Of a stretch of DNA of 64,000 nucleotides, positions 43,249-53,900 are shown one piece after another. A program made the translations under genes and the position numbers. The stretch is taken from the NCBI GenBank assembly GCA_028245195.1, contig JAOKCF010000004.1, positions 1-64,000 on the forward strand, in the 5' to 3' direction. The DNA is from Vicingaceae bacterium. Lineage in GTDB: Bacteria; Bacteroidota; Bacteroidia; Flavobacteriales_E; Vicingaceae. The stretch's first letter is position 1, and each line of letters starts with the position of its first letter. The notes under the pieces are model-generated. The model was not told where the DNA came from and made no database searches. It worked only from the letters and a program-made list of their open reading frames with translations.

Positions 43249-44066
43249 ACGCTATCTGCAAATTTATTCTCTCTAAAGGAATATAAATAGAACCCAAAGA
43301 ATAGCACAACCGTTGATAGCAAAAAGTTTATCCCCCAAATGAATTTAAACTCAATTTCGTCAAAAATGACCCAACGCCATAAATCTATAACATTGGCTAT
43401 TGGATTGTAATCGAAAATAAATTGAAACCTCTCTGGGAAAATACTTGCCGATAAAAATACCGGCGTAAGCCAAATTGCCACGCTGATGAGGTAAGGTAAC
43501 ACTTGCAGAAAATCCCTTTTTGCAATTGAAATTGACGAGATAATGAAAGTCGTAGCTAAACCACAAGTTATATTAAAAATTAAAACGAGAGGCACAAAAA
43601 TTATTTTCCAACTAATTACTATCTCAAAATAAATCAACAGCGGAATCAGCAAAGCCAAGCTAATAGTCGCCTCAAATAAACCAACAACTGTTTTTGAAAA
43701 AAGCAAGATACTTTTTGGAAAATATATTTTCTTGATGACGTCTGTAGATTCTTGAACTGCAGAAACTCCGTTTGAAATAATGTAAGTAAACAGATTCCAG
43801 CCTACCAATCCAGTAAGCACATATACTGCATAAGGAATTTGGCCACTAGTCCAGTTTAACATATAACCAAAGAAAACATAAATACTTAACCCTAATAGTG
43901 GTTTAAAAATACTCCATGCAAAACCCAAATGCGTTTGAGCATACTTTACTTGCAAATCTCTTCTTGCGAAAACCCATATCAAATTTTTATGCTCCCAAAC
44001 TTTTACGATCGAAGTTCTTAAAGAATCATGGCCAGAAGTATAGGTAGTTGTCTCTCTAGTATACAT
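43245..44066 (-). CDS. wzm: ABC-2 type polysaccharide export permease (Wzm)
   Basis: This 273-residue inner-membrane protein of the ABC-2/TagG/KpsM family begins with the cytoplasmic segment LIWVFARRDLQVKYAQTHLG and has about six helices. VSAVQESTDVIKKIYFPKS is the conserved loop before helix 3. With Wzt it forms the exporter that moves the finished glycan across the inner membrane. It heads this operon, divergent from the plus-strand gene at 44161. Confidence 0.93.
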   Translation of the reverse strand: MYTRETTTYTSGHDSLRTSIVKVWEHKNLIWVFARRDLQVKYAQTHLGFAWSIFKPLLGLSIYVFFGYMLNWTSGQIPYAVYVLTGLVGWNLFTYIISNGVSAVQESTDVIKKIYFPKSILLFSKTVVGLFEATISLALLIPLLIYFEIVISWKIIFVPLVLIFNITCGLATTFIISSISIAKRDFLQVLPYLISVAIWLTPVFLSASIFPERFQFIFDYNPIANVIDLWRWVIFDEIEFKFIWGINFLLSTVVLFFGFYLYSFRENKFADSV

Positions 44067-44160
44067 GTTTAAAAAATCAGTCCTTGCTGCTTAAAAAAAG
44101 GTTTGTTTCAATTGATTTATAAAATTTACTTTTACCAACAATGTATTTAAAAAGACTCTA

Positions 44161-45069
44161 TTGCTAAAGATTGCTCACATTGTAAACCCAGTAAAAGTAG
44201 CTAAAAATAACCAGTTGTTTGCGGCTCAGCTTATCACTTTTGAGAGCATGAAGGCAGCAAAAGAGCAAGCCAATCTTTCTGATTTCGAGCTAATTCAATG
44301 CTGCACACAATACTCCGCTGATGAGGAAGTAGTTCCTAGTTATTTCAAGAAGTTAAGCAACTTAAAAAGGTCAGTAAATGAGGTTAATTCCAAATTAAAC
44401 GGACGTAAACTTCCTTTAATAAAAGATATTCTTTATAAAATCAATGAATTAGAGAATACTGATTACCTCATTTACACCAACATTGACATTGGTTTGATGC
44501 CCTATTTTTATAATACAATTTTAGGGTATATTAAAAAGGGACATGACGCAATAATCGTTAATAAAAGAAGGTTAGTTGCAGACTACAATAACGTAAATCA
44601 ATTACCTGATATATATGCTGACTTAGGCAAGTCGCATCCAGGCTTTGATTGCTTTATATTCAAACGTGATTTGCTTGAAAAATTTGTTCTAAATGACATT
44701 TGCGTTGGAGTTCCTTTTTTAGGCGTCAGTTTATTGCACAATTTAGTAGCTCATTCTCAAAAACCATTAGTTATAACCAATGCTCATTTAACTTTTCATA
44801 TTGGAATGAGTGTTCTAGAATTTAAAAAAGACGAATATTATTCCCACAATAAAGCAAGCTATTTCAATAACATTTACCCAAAAATTAAATCAAATTTTGA
44901 CTTAAATAAATTCCCATATTCTGAAAAATCCTTTTTAAAAAGAATGATTTTCTGGATGTTAAATCCAAGTATTTTTACCGTTGACTATTTGAATTTAGAA
45001 CGGAAGAATAGGCTCAAGAAAATTAAATTAAAACTCGACGAAATTCGATGGAGAATTTTACAGCGTTAA
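44161..45069 (+). CDS. Uncharacterised protein, possibly a GT-A-fold glycosyltransferase
   Basis: I do not recognise a family with certainty. The product has 302 residues and starts at TTG 44161, because the frame contains a stop 46 bases upstream and no ATG. LIYTNIDIGLMPYFYNTIL resembles the nucleotide-sugar/DxD region of GT-A enzymes, and FHIGMSVLEFK could be a sugar-site motif. It is the second plus-strand gene in the glycan region and overlaps the GNAT gene convergently by 12 bases. Confidence 0.55.
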   Translation: MLKIAHIVNPVKVAKNNQLFAAQLITFESMKAAKEQANLSDFELIQCCTQYSADEEVVPSYFKKLSNLKRSVNEVNSKLNGRKLPLIKDILYKINELENTDYLIYTNIDIGLMPYFYNTILGYIKKGHDAIIVNKRRLVADYNNVNQLPDIYADLGKSHPGFDCFIFKRDLLEKFVLNDICVGVPFLGVSLLHNLVAHSQKPLVITNAHLTFHIGMSVLEFKKDEYYSHNKASYFNNIYPKIKSNFDLNKFPYSEKSFLKRMIFWMLNPSIFTVDYLNLERKNRLKKIKLKLDEIRWRILQR

Positions 45070-45579
45070 TAAATTCAGCAAATAAGATCGCTTCGCAATA
45101 AAGGCAGTAGAATTAATTTTCAGCCTTTGAAAAGGTCCAGACTCTGCACCGTCATATTCAAATCCTAAATTTTTATTGTAGTCAATAGCTACAGCATTGT
45201 CTTTGTGAACTTTTGCAAAAACCTTATCCAACTTTAATTCTTCAAAAGCATATTCCAAAAGTGCAACGGATGCTTTAAAAGCGATACCCGTTCCCTCAAA
45301 CTCTTCGTCTCCAATAAAAAGACCTGCATATGCCGTTTTTTTATCGGTATCAAACCGATTAAGATGAATTAACCCTATTGGAGTTGAGCCTTTTCGGATT
45401 ATAAAATAAACATTGGTAGATGTCACTATCGCCTCAAACCACCTTTCTTGTTGACCTAAGGTAATATACGCTTTAAAATCCATAAAGCGATTCACTTTGG
45501 GCGAATTTCTCCACGCTCGAACAAGCATAGCCGACTCAAGTGTTAGTGGTTCTAGGCAAATTCCAAATTTTTCAATCAT
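45058..45579 (-). CDS. GNAT-family acetyltransferase (RimJ/RimL-like)
   Basis: This 173-residue protein has the GNAT fold: IRKGSTPIGLIHLNRFD, GLFIGDEEFEGTGIAFKASV (acetyl-CoA loop) and DKVFAKVHKDNAVAIDYNKNLGFEYDG. It would acetylate an amino group, in this context perhaps an amino sugar. The start overlaps the GT2 stop by four bases, so it is the last gene of the ACP-ketosynthase-GT2 operon. Confidence 0.85.
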   Translation of the reverse strand: MIEKFGICLEPLTLESAMLVRAWRNSPKVNRFMDFKAYITLGQQERWFEAIVTSTNVYFIIRKGSTPIGLIHLNRFDTDKKTAYAGLFIGDEEFEGTGIAFKASVALLEYAFEELKLDKVFAKVHKDNAVAIDYNKNLGFEYDGAESGPFQRLKINSTAFIAKRSYLLNLLTL

Positions 45580-46490
45580 AGCTGCTCATCTTCCGCAATC
45601 ATAATCTGGTCCAACTCGTTTTGATTAATCCAAATTCTTCGAATGTACTCCCCAATCACCCCTAAAGTCATTAGTAGAATTCCTGTGGAAAAAAAAATAG
45701 AAACTATAAGGGCTGAAAACCCCTCATTAGAATCATAAACAACCTTTTTATAAATAAAATAACACCCTACAAAAAAACAAGTAACGGCTGTTACAACTCC
45801 AAATCGAATAATAAAATTGAATAAAAATGAAGAATGAAAAACTATTATTTTTAACGCAAATTTGAATAAATTCCAAAAAGAATAACTTGAGGGTCCAACT
45901 TCTCTTTTAGCGTGGTTCACAGTACACGTTGATTTCTTACTTGAATTTCTCAGTAAATACTCTTCAATAAATACGATTGGTTTTTTATTCTTCTTAAAAG
46001 AGGCTGCTACATTTGAGCGCATTAAACGAAAAGCAGTGATGGATGAGTAGTCAATTTTTTCGTAGCTAAAAACGAACTTTAAAATTGAGCTCCCTAAGTT
46101 TCGATACAACGAGTGTTCCTTTTTCTCAAAAGCACCAAAAACTAAGTCTGATTCGGTTTCATTTAAACAAGTAATCAACCTCTCAATTTCAAATGGATCA
46201 TGCTGTAAGTCATCATCAATTGTCGCGATAAGTGGAGCCGTGCAATAACTTAACCCAATTGCAGTGGCAGTATGCTGTCCATAATTTTTTGTCAACCTTA
46301 CAAATCGATGAGGGAAAATTGCAGCTGCTTTTACTAAAATACTTTTGCTGCTTTCAACATCTCCATCTTCAACAAAAATTACATTAAAACTAAAATCAAT
46401 GGAGTTTTTCCATTCGTTTAAGCGCCTCACCAATTTTGGGAGTATTTTCTTCGAATTATAAAGCGGTATAACTATATCTAATTCAATCAT
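45576..46490 (-). CDS. GT2 glycosyltransferase with two C-terminal helices (GtrB/DPM-like)
   Basis: This 304-residue protein begins MIELDIVIPLYNSKKILPK, with TIDDDLQHDP as the donor-binding Asp motif and LTKNYGQHTATAIGLSY. Two long hydrophobic helices end the protein (FIIRFGVVTAVTCFFVGCYF and SIFFSTGILLMTLGVIGEYI). These enzymes typically load a sugar onto undecaprenyl phosphate, giving a substrate for GT-C enzymes such as the TMTC-like gene. That pairing is inference. Confidence 0.85.
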   Translation of the reverse strand: MIELDIVIPLYNSKKILPKLVRRLNEWKNSIDFSFNVIFVEDGDVESSKSILVKAAAIFPHRFVRLTKNYGQHTATAIGLSYCTAPLIATIDDDLQHDPFEIERLITCLNETESDLVFGAFEKKEHSLYRNLGSSILKFVFSYEKIDYSSITAFRLMRSNVAASFKKNKKPIVFIEEYLLRNSSKKSTCTVNHAKREVGPSSYSFWNLFKFALKIIVFHSSFLFNFIIRFGVVTAVTCFFVGCYFIYKKVVYDSNEGFSALIVSIFFSTGILLMTLGVIGEYIRRIWINQNELDQIMIAEDEQL

Positions 46491-46498
46491 TTTTTTAA

Positions 46499-47494
46499 TT
46501 AGATATTTATAAATTCTGGCTGAGCTATTTTTATTTCATCGATTCTTACTAGGGCTGAAGCAATTGAAAAGCCAACTCCAAAACCTGAAAATAAACCCCA
46601 TCCAAATTTATCACTTGCCCAGTTTAGGCTAAGCGTTAAAGGTATACTCGCAGAGGCCGTATTTCCATAGTCATATAATGAGTTCGGTGCTACACTTTGT
46701 TCGACGCCTATAGCCTTCATTATTGAATTATTAATTAAAAGGTTCGCTTGGTGAAAAACATACATTTTGGGAGTATTGTTCTCATTAGAATATCTTTCTA
46801 GTAATGTTTTAATGTTATTAGGAACATACTTTACAGCATAGTTAAACACATCGACTCCGTCCATTCGCATCCAATCTCCAGTTGTATTTTTTTGCATCGA
46901 AATAGCATTTTTCCCTTTCCCAAAGGTCTCTAAATTAAAATAACTTTCCCCTCCCTTATTGCCCTCTATTCCAATGACAGAAACTGCGTCAGAAAATATT
47001 GGCTTCACAGCCATATCAAATTCTTCAGTTAAACTTGTTGATACATCACCACAGCACAAAATAGCTCTTTTGCCTTGTTGATCTAAAGAAACTAATAATT
47101 GACTTGCGGTGTGCAAGCCATATACAAAACCAGAACAACCTGAATTAATATCGTATGCCAAAGTAGTGGGAGGGAAATTCATTTCTCCGTGAATTTGACA
47201 GGCCAAAGATGGAATTGGCGATTGTGCAGTTTGGGTTACAATTATCAATACGTCTAAAGAACTTTTATCCCATGTCAATAACTCCAAAAGTTTCTCAATT
47301 CCCGACTTAAAAAGAACCTTGCCCGATTGCGCCTTCTCTTTTGCAACATGCCTGAACCTAATGCCTGTGTGTTTTATTAATTCTTCTTTTTGCTTTAAGT
47401 TCAGCGCAGAAAGTTCTAGATTGTCCTCTTTGTTATAAGGCAATACTGTCGTAATCCCACTAATTTTAGTTCCAATTATTTTCGAAAATGCCAC
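46499..47494 (-). CDS. 3-oxoacyl-ACP synthase III (KAS III) family protein
   Basis: This is a 331-residue thiolase-fold condensing enzyme. The Cys-His-Asn triad is Cys120 (DINSGCSGFV), His248 (VFHQANLL) and Asn278 (YGNTASASIP). It looks active and complete. It is next to a dedicated acyl carrier protein, unlike housekeeping FabH, so it probably makes or transfers a special acyl group for the glycan pathway. It overlaps the ACP stop by one base. Confidence 0.88.
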   Translation of the reverse strand: MAFSKIIGTKISGITTVLPYNKEDNLELSALNLKQKEELIKHTGIRFRHVAKEKAQSGKVLFKSGIEKLLELLTWDKSSLDVLIIVTQTAQSPIPSLACQIHGEMNFPPTTLAYDINSGCSGFVYGLHTASQLLVSLDQQGKRAILCCGDVSTSLTEEFDMAVKPIFSDAVSVIGIEGNKGGESYFNLETFGKGKNAISMQKNTTGDWMRMDGVDVFNYAVKYVPNNIKTLLERYSNENNTPKMYVFHQANLLINNSIMKAIGVEQSVAPNSLYDYGNTASASIPLTLSLNWASDKFGWGLFSGFGVGFSIASALVRIDEIKIAQPEFINI

Positions 47495-47724
47495 TACTTT
47501 GAGCTTTGAATAATAGTGAACAAATCACCAAGTGTTTTTGATTTTGATAGGTCTGTAGAAGAAATTAAAACTCCAAAGGCATCGTTAATTGCAGAAATAA
47601 AGATCAATGCATTTAACGAACTCCAGTTTGGCAAATCTCTGAACTCAGTTGCCATACTCGGTAATCCATCTTGAACCTGAAACTCCTTTGATGTAAAACT
47701 TAAAAATTTTAATTCGCTCGTCAC
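47494..47724 (-). CDS. Acyl carrier protein-like small protein
   Basis: This 76-residue protein starts with GTG (47724), 62 bases downstream of a -7 box. Segment NWSSLNALIFISAINDAFGV aligns with the WDSLxxxxLI helix of ACPs; Ser36 would carry phosphopantetheine, although the preceding Asp is a Ser. It is the first gene of the operon with the ketosynthase, GT2 and GNAT genes. Confidence 0.75.
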   Translation of the reverse strand: MTSELKFLSFTSKEFQVQDGLPSMATEFRDLPNWSSLNALIFISAINDAFGVLISSTDLSKSKTLGDLFTIIQSSK

Positions 47725-47785
47725 TATTGTAGATTTAATAATTACTTAACACGCATACATTTCTATTCATTTTGCGAATAAAACT

Positions 47786-47793
47786 CAAACTTA
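47786..47793 (-). promoter_or_regulatory. -7 promoter box (TAAGTTTG) for the ACP-KAS operon
   Basis: On the minus strand TAAGTTTG matches TAnnTTTG exactly. An ATTG element lies 21 bases further upstream. The GTG start is about 62 bases downstream. Confidence 0.5.
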
Positions 47794-47897
47794 TATAATT
47801 TAGATGTATCTCTCCAATATCAAACTGACATTTAGTAAGTATTTTATATATTCCCAGTATAATTCTATAATACCCCTCATTACGCTGGAAATTATAT

Positions 47898-47905
47898 TAT
47901 ATTTG
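47898..47905 (+). promoter_or_regulatory. -7 promoter box (TATATTTG) for the giant surface protein
   Basis: TATATTTG matches TAnnTTTG exactly, 45 bases before the ATG at 47951. This supports that start over the earlier in-frame ATG at 47804. The region is divergent with the ACP operon promoter. Confidence 0.55.
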
Positions 47906-47950
47906 AAGTTTAAGTTTTTTAGGACCATGCATTATCTCAAGTTCGTTATT

Positions 47951-50900
47951 ATGAATAAAACAGTTTATTATTTCTTGTGTTTACTCTTTACTTTCTCAAT
48001 TTTTGAGAGCCACGCTCAACTTAACTCTGCAGACGTTCAGGTAAACGTGAATTATCAAAATGGTTCCATGTCAATATCATGGACAGACATTAAAGGGTCA
48101 ACTAGATGCAAAGATTATGGCACAAGAGAAAAGTTGTCTTACAAAATAGGTTCCGCTTCTTCACAGGTTATATTTGACAATACTAGTGGAGGTTCTTCTG
48201 CATCAAGTTCTATGACATTCACAAATCTTCCAGGGGATTTTTTCACAAATCAGGTAACTCTTACGTTTGAGGGAAAATTTGGTAATGGTTATTCCAATAA
48301 AGGGTGTACCAGCCCTGAGTTACCATTTACCATCGTTAAATCCATAGCTACAAAAATAGACGACCCTCAAACACTAAACGCAGCTTATGATCAATCTTGC
48401 GCAAATGTTTATCTCAATTGGGACCCCCCTGGATTAGGCGCAGGGTCTCCTGCTTTAAGGTATGAAATTTCAAGGAGAGAAAGTAATTCAACAGGCTCAT
48501 ACACCCTTATAAGTTCAGCTGTAAATGGCAGCAGTTACAGTGATGCGAGTGCACCCGCAGGTGTTGAACAAGAATATCTAGTTAAAACCAAGATGCTTTA
48601 TTCAGGATCTAGAACAGCCTTAACAAATGGTGTTAGGTCAAATGGCCGTAGAGTTGGAATATCTGGAGATCCTACCGGTTTATTTATTGATCAAGCAAAT
48701 TGTAATGGAGAGTTAGATATAAACTGGAATTGGTCAAGCTCTAACAATCCGAGTAACTTCATTGTCACTAAGGCAAATAACGCATCATTCACGAGTAACC
48801 CTCAGACATTCACACTCTCTGGATCAGATAGAGCATACAGAGATAATAACTCTGTTTCAGGTTCAACTTATTTTTACAAAGTTCAAGCCACAGCAACTTG
48901 TCCGAATAACTTGAATAATCCGTTGTTTTCGCTTTCCTCAAACACAGAGTCTCAGGTTGGCTTGGGAATTCCTTCTTCTACAGTTACTTCTGCAATATCA
49001 ACAAACATCCCAAATAGGGAGGTTACCTTAAATTGGGTAGACAATTCTCAAATGGAAGAGGGGTTTAAGGTTGTAAGACAAGGACCTAGCGGTCAAGTTG
49101 AATTCGATGTTGGAGAAAACACAACTTCTTACACAGATAATTCGGCAGATATCTGTGCGAACTTAACTTATTCTGTGAAGGTTTTTAATTCTTGCCGAAC
49201 GACCGGAGTTATTTCTACAAATTCCCAAACAACTTATATACCTGCTGACATTTCTAATGTTTTTAACAATTCAAGCAACAAGGTTACAGCATCTGACGGA
49301 GAGTTTGGAGATCGAATAGAACTAAAATGGTCAACACCAACGAGGCAAGTAGATGATTGGTCTATTTATCGCATTAATCCTATAATCCCTGACACAACTT
49401 TCCTGGCGTCAGTAGATGGAAGTTCAAGGTTTTACTCTGATGTCTCCGCAAATGCTAATACATTGTATGAATATTTAATTGAAGGCGTTAGTGATTGTGC
49501 TGGGAACATATTAAAATCAGATTCAACAAAAGATGTTGGCTTTAGGCTTGCGTTTGGAACATCAAATGGGCAAGTAACGTACGACGGAGGTACGGCAGTT
49601 GAAAACGTTAAAATAACAGCTGAATCTGCCTCTGGAGCGAGTGGTTTCTCAGGAGATTTTAATGGGACTTCAAGTTATGGTGATGCCCAAAATCCAACAG
49701 ATTTTCAAACTGATTCGATGACTTTTACAGGTTTCATCCGTCCCAATAATTTAATTGGGAAAAAGGTAATCGCATCAAAATTATCAGGGTCGATAGGTTG
49801 GGAATTCTTCCTACAGAATTCGGTCTTAACACTCACCACAGGGAGTAAAACAATTACAGCCACATCTCCATTTATTGTTGCTAACAATTGGGTCTCCGTT
49901 GCTGCGTCTGTTTCGGGAGACACAGTGAAGTTGTATGCAAATGGAGTTTTACTCAATACTGAAGCGTCTAACCAACGTTCAACAAACACCACATCAAATT
50001 TTTTAATTGGGAAATCACAATCAGGTAACTTCTTTAAAGGTCAGTTAGATGAGCTGCGTTTTTACAATAGAGCATTATCCAATGACGAAATTCGAAAAAG
50101 CTTCGATGTTTATATAAATCCGTCTCAAAATGGGTTAGTTGGTTACTGGAGGTTTGACGAAGGATTTGGAGATAATGCTTACGATTACTCTAAGACCCTG
50201 CTCACCCCTAATAAAAATCACGCATCACTTGTAAACGTTCCTTTTAGTGCTAGCAAGCCTTCTACAAGTCAGTTAACCGCAGGAGCGTATACAAATGACA
50301 GGGGTAGCTATTTCATCCCGTTTATCCCATTCTTAGGAAATGGGGACAATTTTATAGTGACGCCCGCGTTTGGGACACATACATTTACTCCGGCAACTAC
50401 AACACTTTATATTGGCGGAGCTACTCCTAATTTTAACAATGTTAATTTTCTCGATAATTCATCCTTTAATGTAACAGGATCAGTTAAATTTAAAGGTTCA
50501 AGCTGTTTTGTCGAAGGTGTCTTCATTAAAGTTGATGGTGCAGTTGTTATTCAAAACGGTGTTCCTGTTAAAACTGATGCTCTAGGATCATATTCAATGC
50601 AGGTCCCTATTGGCCCGCATGTTATAACGGCAGAAAAAACTAGTCATGATTTTTCTGTTGGAAGGTTCCCTTCTTCTGGCAACTACAATTTCCAACAAAA
50701 TGAAAATCTTAATTCATTTATTGATAGCACCCTATTAAAAGTGATTGGCCGTGTCGCTGGTGGAGGAATTCAAAAATCACTTCCACCCGGCTTATCTCGG
50801 GGAATCAATAATATTGGACAGGCAACAATAAATTTTAAATCACTGCAAGGGAATGGTTGCTTGGATACCACGGTTACAACAGATCCTATTACTGGCGAAT

Positions 50901-53900
50901 ATGAAATAAACCTCCCCCCGCTAAAGTTTGAAGTTAAAGATTTCGCAATTAGCTCTAACGCAGGTATAATATTTAATAACAATGCCATTCTTAATTTATT
51001 CGATACCCCTCCACTGCAAACAGAGTTGGACACGTTATTTCAGGATTCTGTTGGCGTGCAAAAAGTTATTGGCATTGACAGTATTTCATTTAATAAACAG
51101 CTTGATTTTATCTACTCTGAGGCTCCAATTTTAAATGTTGTAGATGAAAACTTTCAAAATAATTATGGTGATGATTCCTTGGCAACAACGGTTAACAATT
51201 TTGCAATAACCGTCCCTACAAGCTCACTAGGGCTAAATTATCCTGTATTTCGAGAGAACCAGGAGTATAATTGGAACATTTTGGCGAATGAAGTTTATGT
51301 CAACAAAGATGTAAACCAAGCGGATCCCAATACCTGGGTGTATGACAGCGTTCCATTAACTGATGGTAAATTTATTATTAATAATAACTTGGCTGTAAAC
51401 GTTTCAAGTGAAATTGTTGTAGAGCCTCAGGATAATTTCGATGGTACACAGCCGTATACATTTGTTGCCAGCCAAGCTAATATTTCCCAAAACCCAATCC
51501 CACAATATAATTTTACGAAAACTTTTGAAATTGCTTTAGTTACGCCAACTGCAACAGTTATTTGGAACCCAAACGCAGGTGACGGCACCCCTTCTTCTTT
51601 ATTTAGGGGCATAATTTTCGGAGGGAAAGCACTAGGAAACTCCTTTGCAACAGCTGGACCCCAAGTTGTCACTATGATTTTAAGAGACCCTCCGGGGTCC
51701 AATAGCTTTTCTACTTGGGGAAAGGAAACGACTCACACTATAACCAGCTCGTTTGAAACAGACTTTGGCGGTGGATTCAACCTTGAAAAGGATATCAAAC
51801 TAGGTACAGAGTTCGCAATCGGATTAGGATATGCTACTAAAGTTAAAGTTTCTAATAATTTAAAACTTAGTTTAAAAGTGCAAGCGAGTGTTAATACCAA
51901 CAACGAACATGTTGAAAGTGTAACTAGAGGAGTTGAAATAAATACTAGTTCTGACCCAGACTTTGTGGGTCCTAATGCTGATTTATTTTTTGGAAAGTCA
52001 ATGAACATGGACTTTGGCCTTGCGCAAGTGATTGCTCTAATTGATACCGCGAAATGTGGTGGTTCTAACACCGAATGCTACGGAGATACTCTATCCTATA
52101 ACGGAAATGGCTTTAGAATAGGCACAACTAAAACAATGTTTGTTGTGCCGGGAGGGTATGGGACTGAATTTGTTTATAGCCAATCAGGAATTGAAAATAA
52201 TGTATTACCAAGATTGGTTAATTTGAGGGATCAAATACTAGCAGGAGGTGGTAATTACAACTCAATTCTATCTTCTAATGATCCCAATTATGCGAGGAGC
52301 AATGACGATGTTGTGTTTGGCACAAATGCTACTCCAGCCCCTCTAGAATCCTCTCGTGATGATAGTTTAGGTCTAAGTTATCATTTCTCAGGGTATGGCA
52401 CAAGGGATACGACTGTTACAGATACAATTTTAACCTTCCCTGTTGTAGTCTCGATTCCAAGAAGAATTACAGTTGTAACAGGTACAGATAGTGTTTGGTG
52501 GTACAACAGGCAAATTACACTTTGGAAAGACGCTTTAGCACTAAATGAAAAAGAAAAAATTGAGGCAACTTCATCAAATTTAGACCGTAATATCTCTTAT
52601 CAGGCAGGGTCTTCCATCGCTTACACAAGTTCTTCAACAATAACAGACACAAGAACAAGAACCTATAATTTAAATTTAACAGAAACGGCAGCCCTAAATA
52701 TAGCCGCTGAAGTTGCAGGTAGCGGAGTGAGCGTGTCGAATTCATTAAACCTAACTCAAAATATTAGTAAAGGGACATCCTCATCAACAGGGACGACTAC
52801 AACTTTTGGTTATACGCTGGATGACCAAAACCCTCTAGATGACTTCAGCGTTGATGTATTTGAATCTACACAAGGATTTGGAACAATGTTCAAGACTAGA
52901 GCAGGAAACACTGCTTGTCCTCATCAAGAAGAGTACAAATCCAAATATCATCTCCCAGGAACCATAATAGATCAAGCAACCGTGCAATATGAACAACCAA
53001 GAATAACTGCATCTCCATCAACAGTATATAATGTTCCAGCAGATGGCTCTGCCGTAATTAATTTAAATCTAATCAATGATGGAATAAAACAAGAAGTTTA
53101 TGCAATAACAGTTCTTGAAGCTTCAAATCCGAACGGTGCAATATTAAAAATTGATGGGTTAACCCCGAATAGACAATTTGCAATACCACCGCAAGCTTCG
53201 TTAAACAAGCAACTAACAGTATCTAAGGGAGCAACTCAGATTGTGTACGATAGCTTAGCTATTGTATTTCACTCAACTTGTCAATATTCGTATAGCACTG
53301 CAAATTATAAAGATATTGCGGATACAGTTTATATTTCTGTTAATTTCTTGCCTTCATGCACGGATGTTGCTATTAGTAATCCTGGGGACCAATTTGTGTT
53401 AAACAATTCATTTAACGACACCTTGCCACTGATACTATCAGGTTATGATATAAATTATGGAGGCCTAGAAAAAATTGGTCTCCAATTCAAGCCTTCTTCG
53501 CAATCCTCTTGGATTCCCCTATCAGAAGAATGGTTTTTCGATACTGCCAGTGTAGACCCAACACACCCAAGTCCATTTCCAATTCCTACAAATCAATCCT
53601 ACATTAGCTACAATTTGGATCTAGCACAAGCCATTGATCAAGAATATCAAATTAGAGCATTTTCAACATGTGAGATCCCAGGAAATCCAGATAAAACTAT
53701 ATTTTCGAATGTAATCGGAGGTATCGCCGATAGGGTTAATCCAGAACCATTTGGGACACCGTCTCCAGCTGACGGAGTTTTAGACCCCAATGATGATATA
53801 TCTATCCAATTTAACGAGCCTATTGAAGCGGGATCTATTACACTAGACAATTTCCAATTATCAGGAGTTGTAAATGGTCAGGAAGTTCGACATGATAAAA

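Noticed and set aside
47804-47950. Earlier ATG at 47804 as the start of the giant protein
   Set aside because: It would put 49 residues before the signal peptide and lies upstream of the -7 box at 47898.
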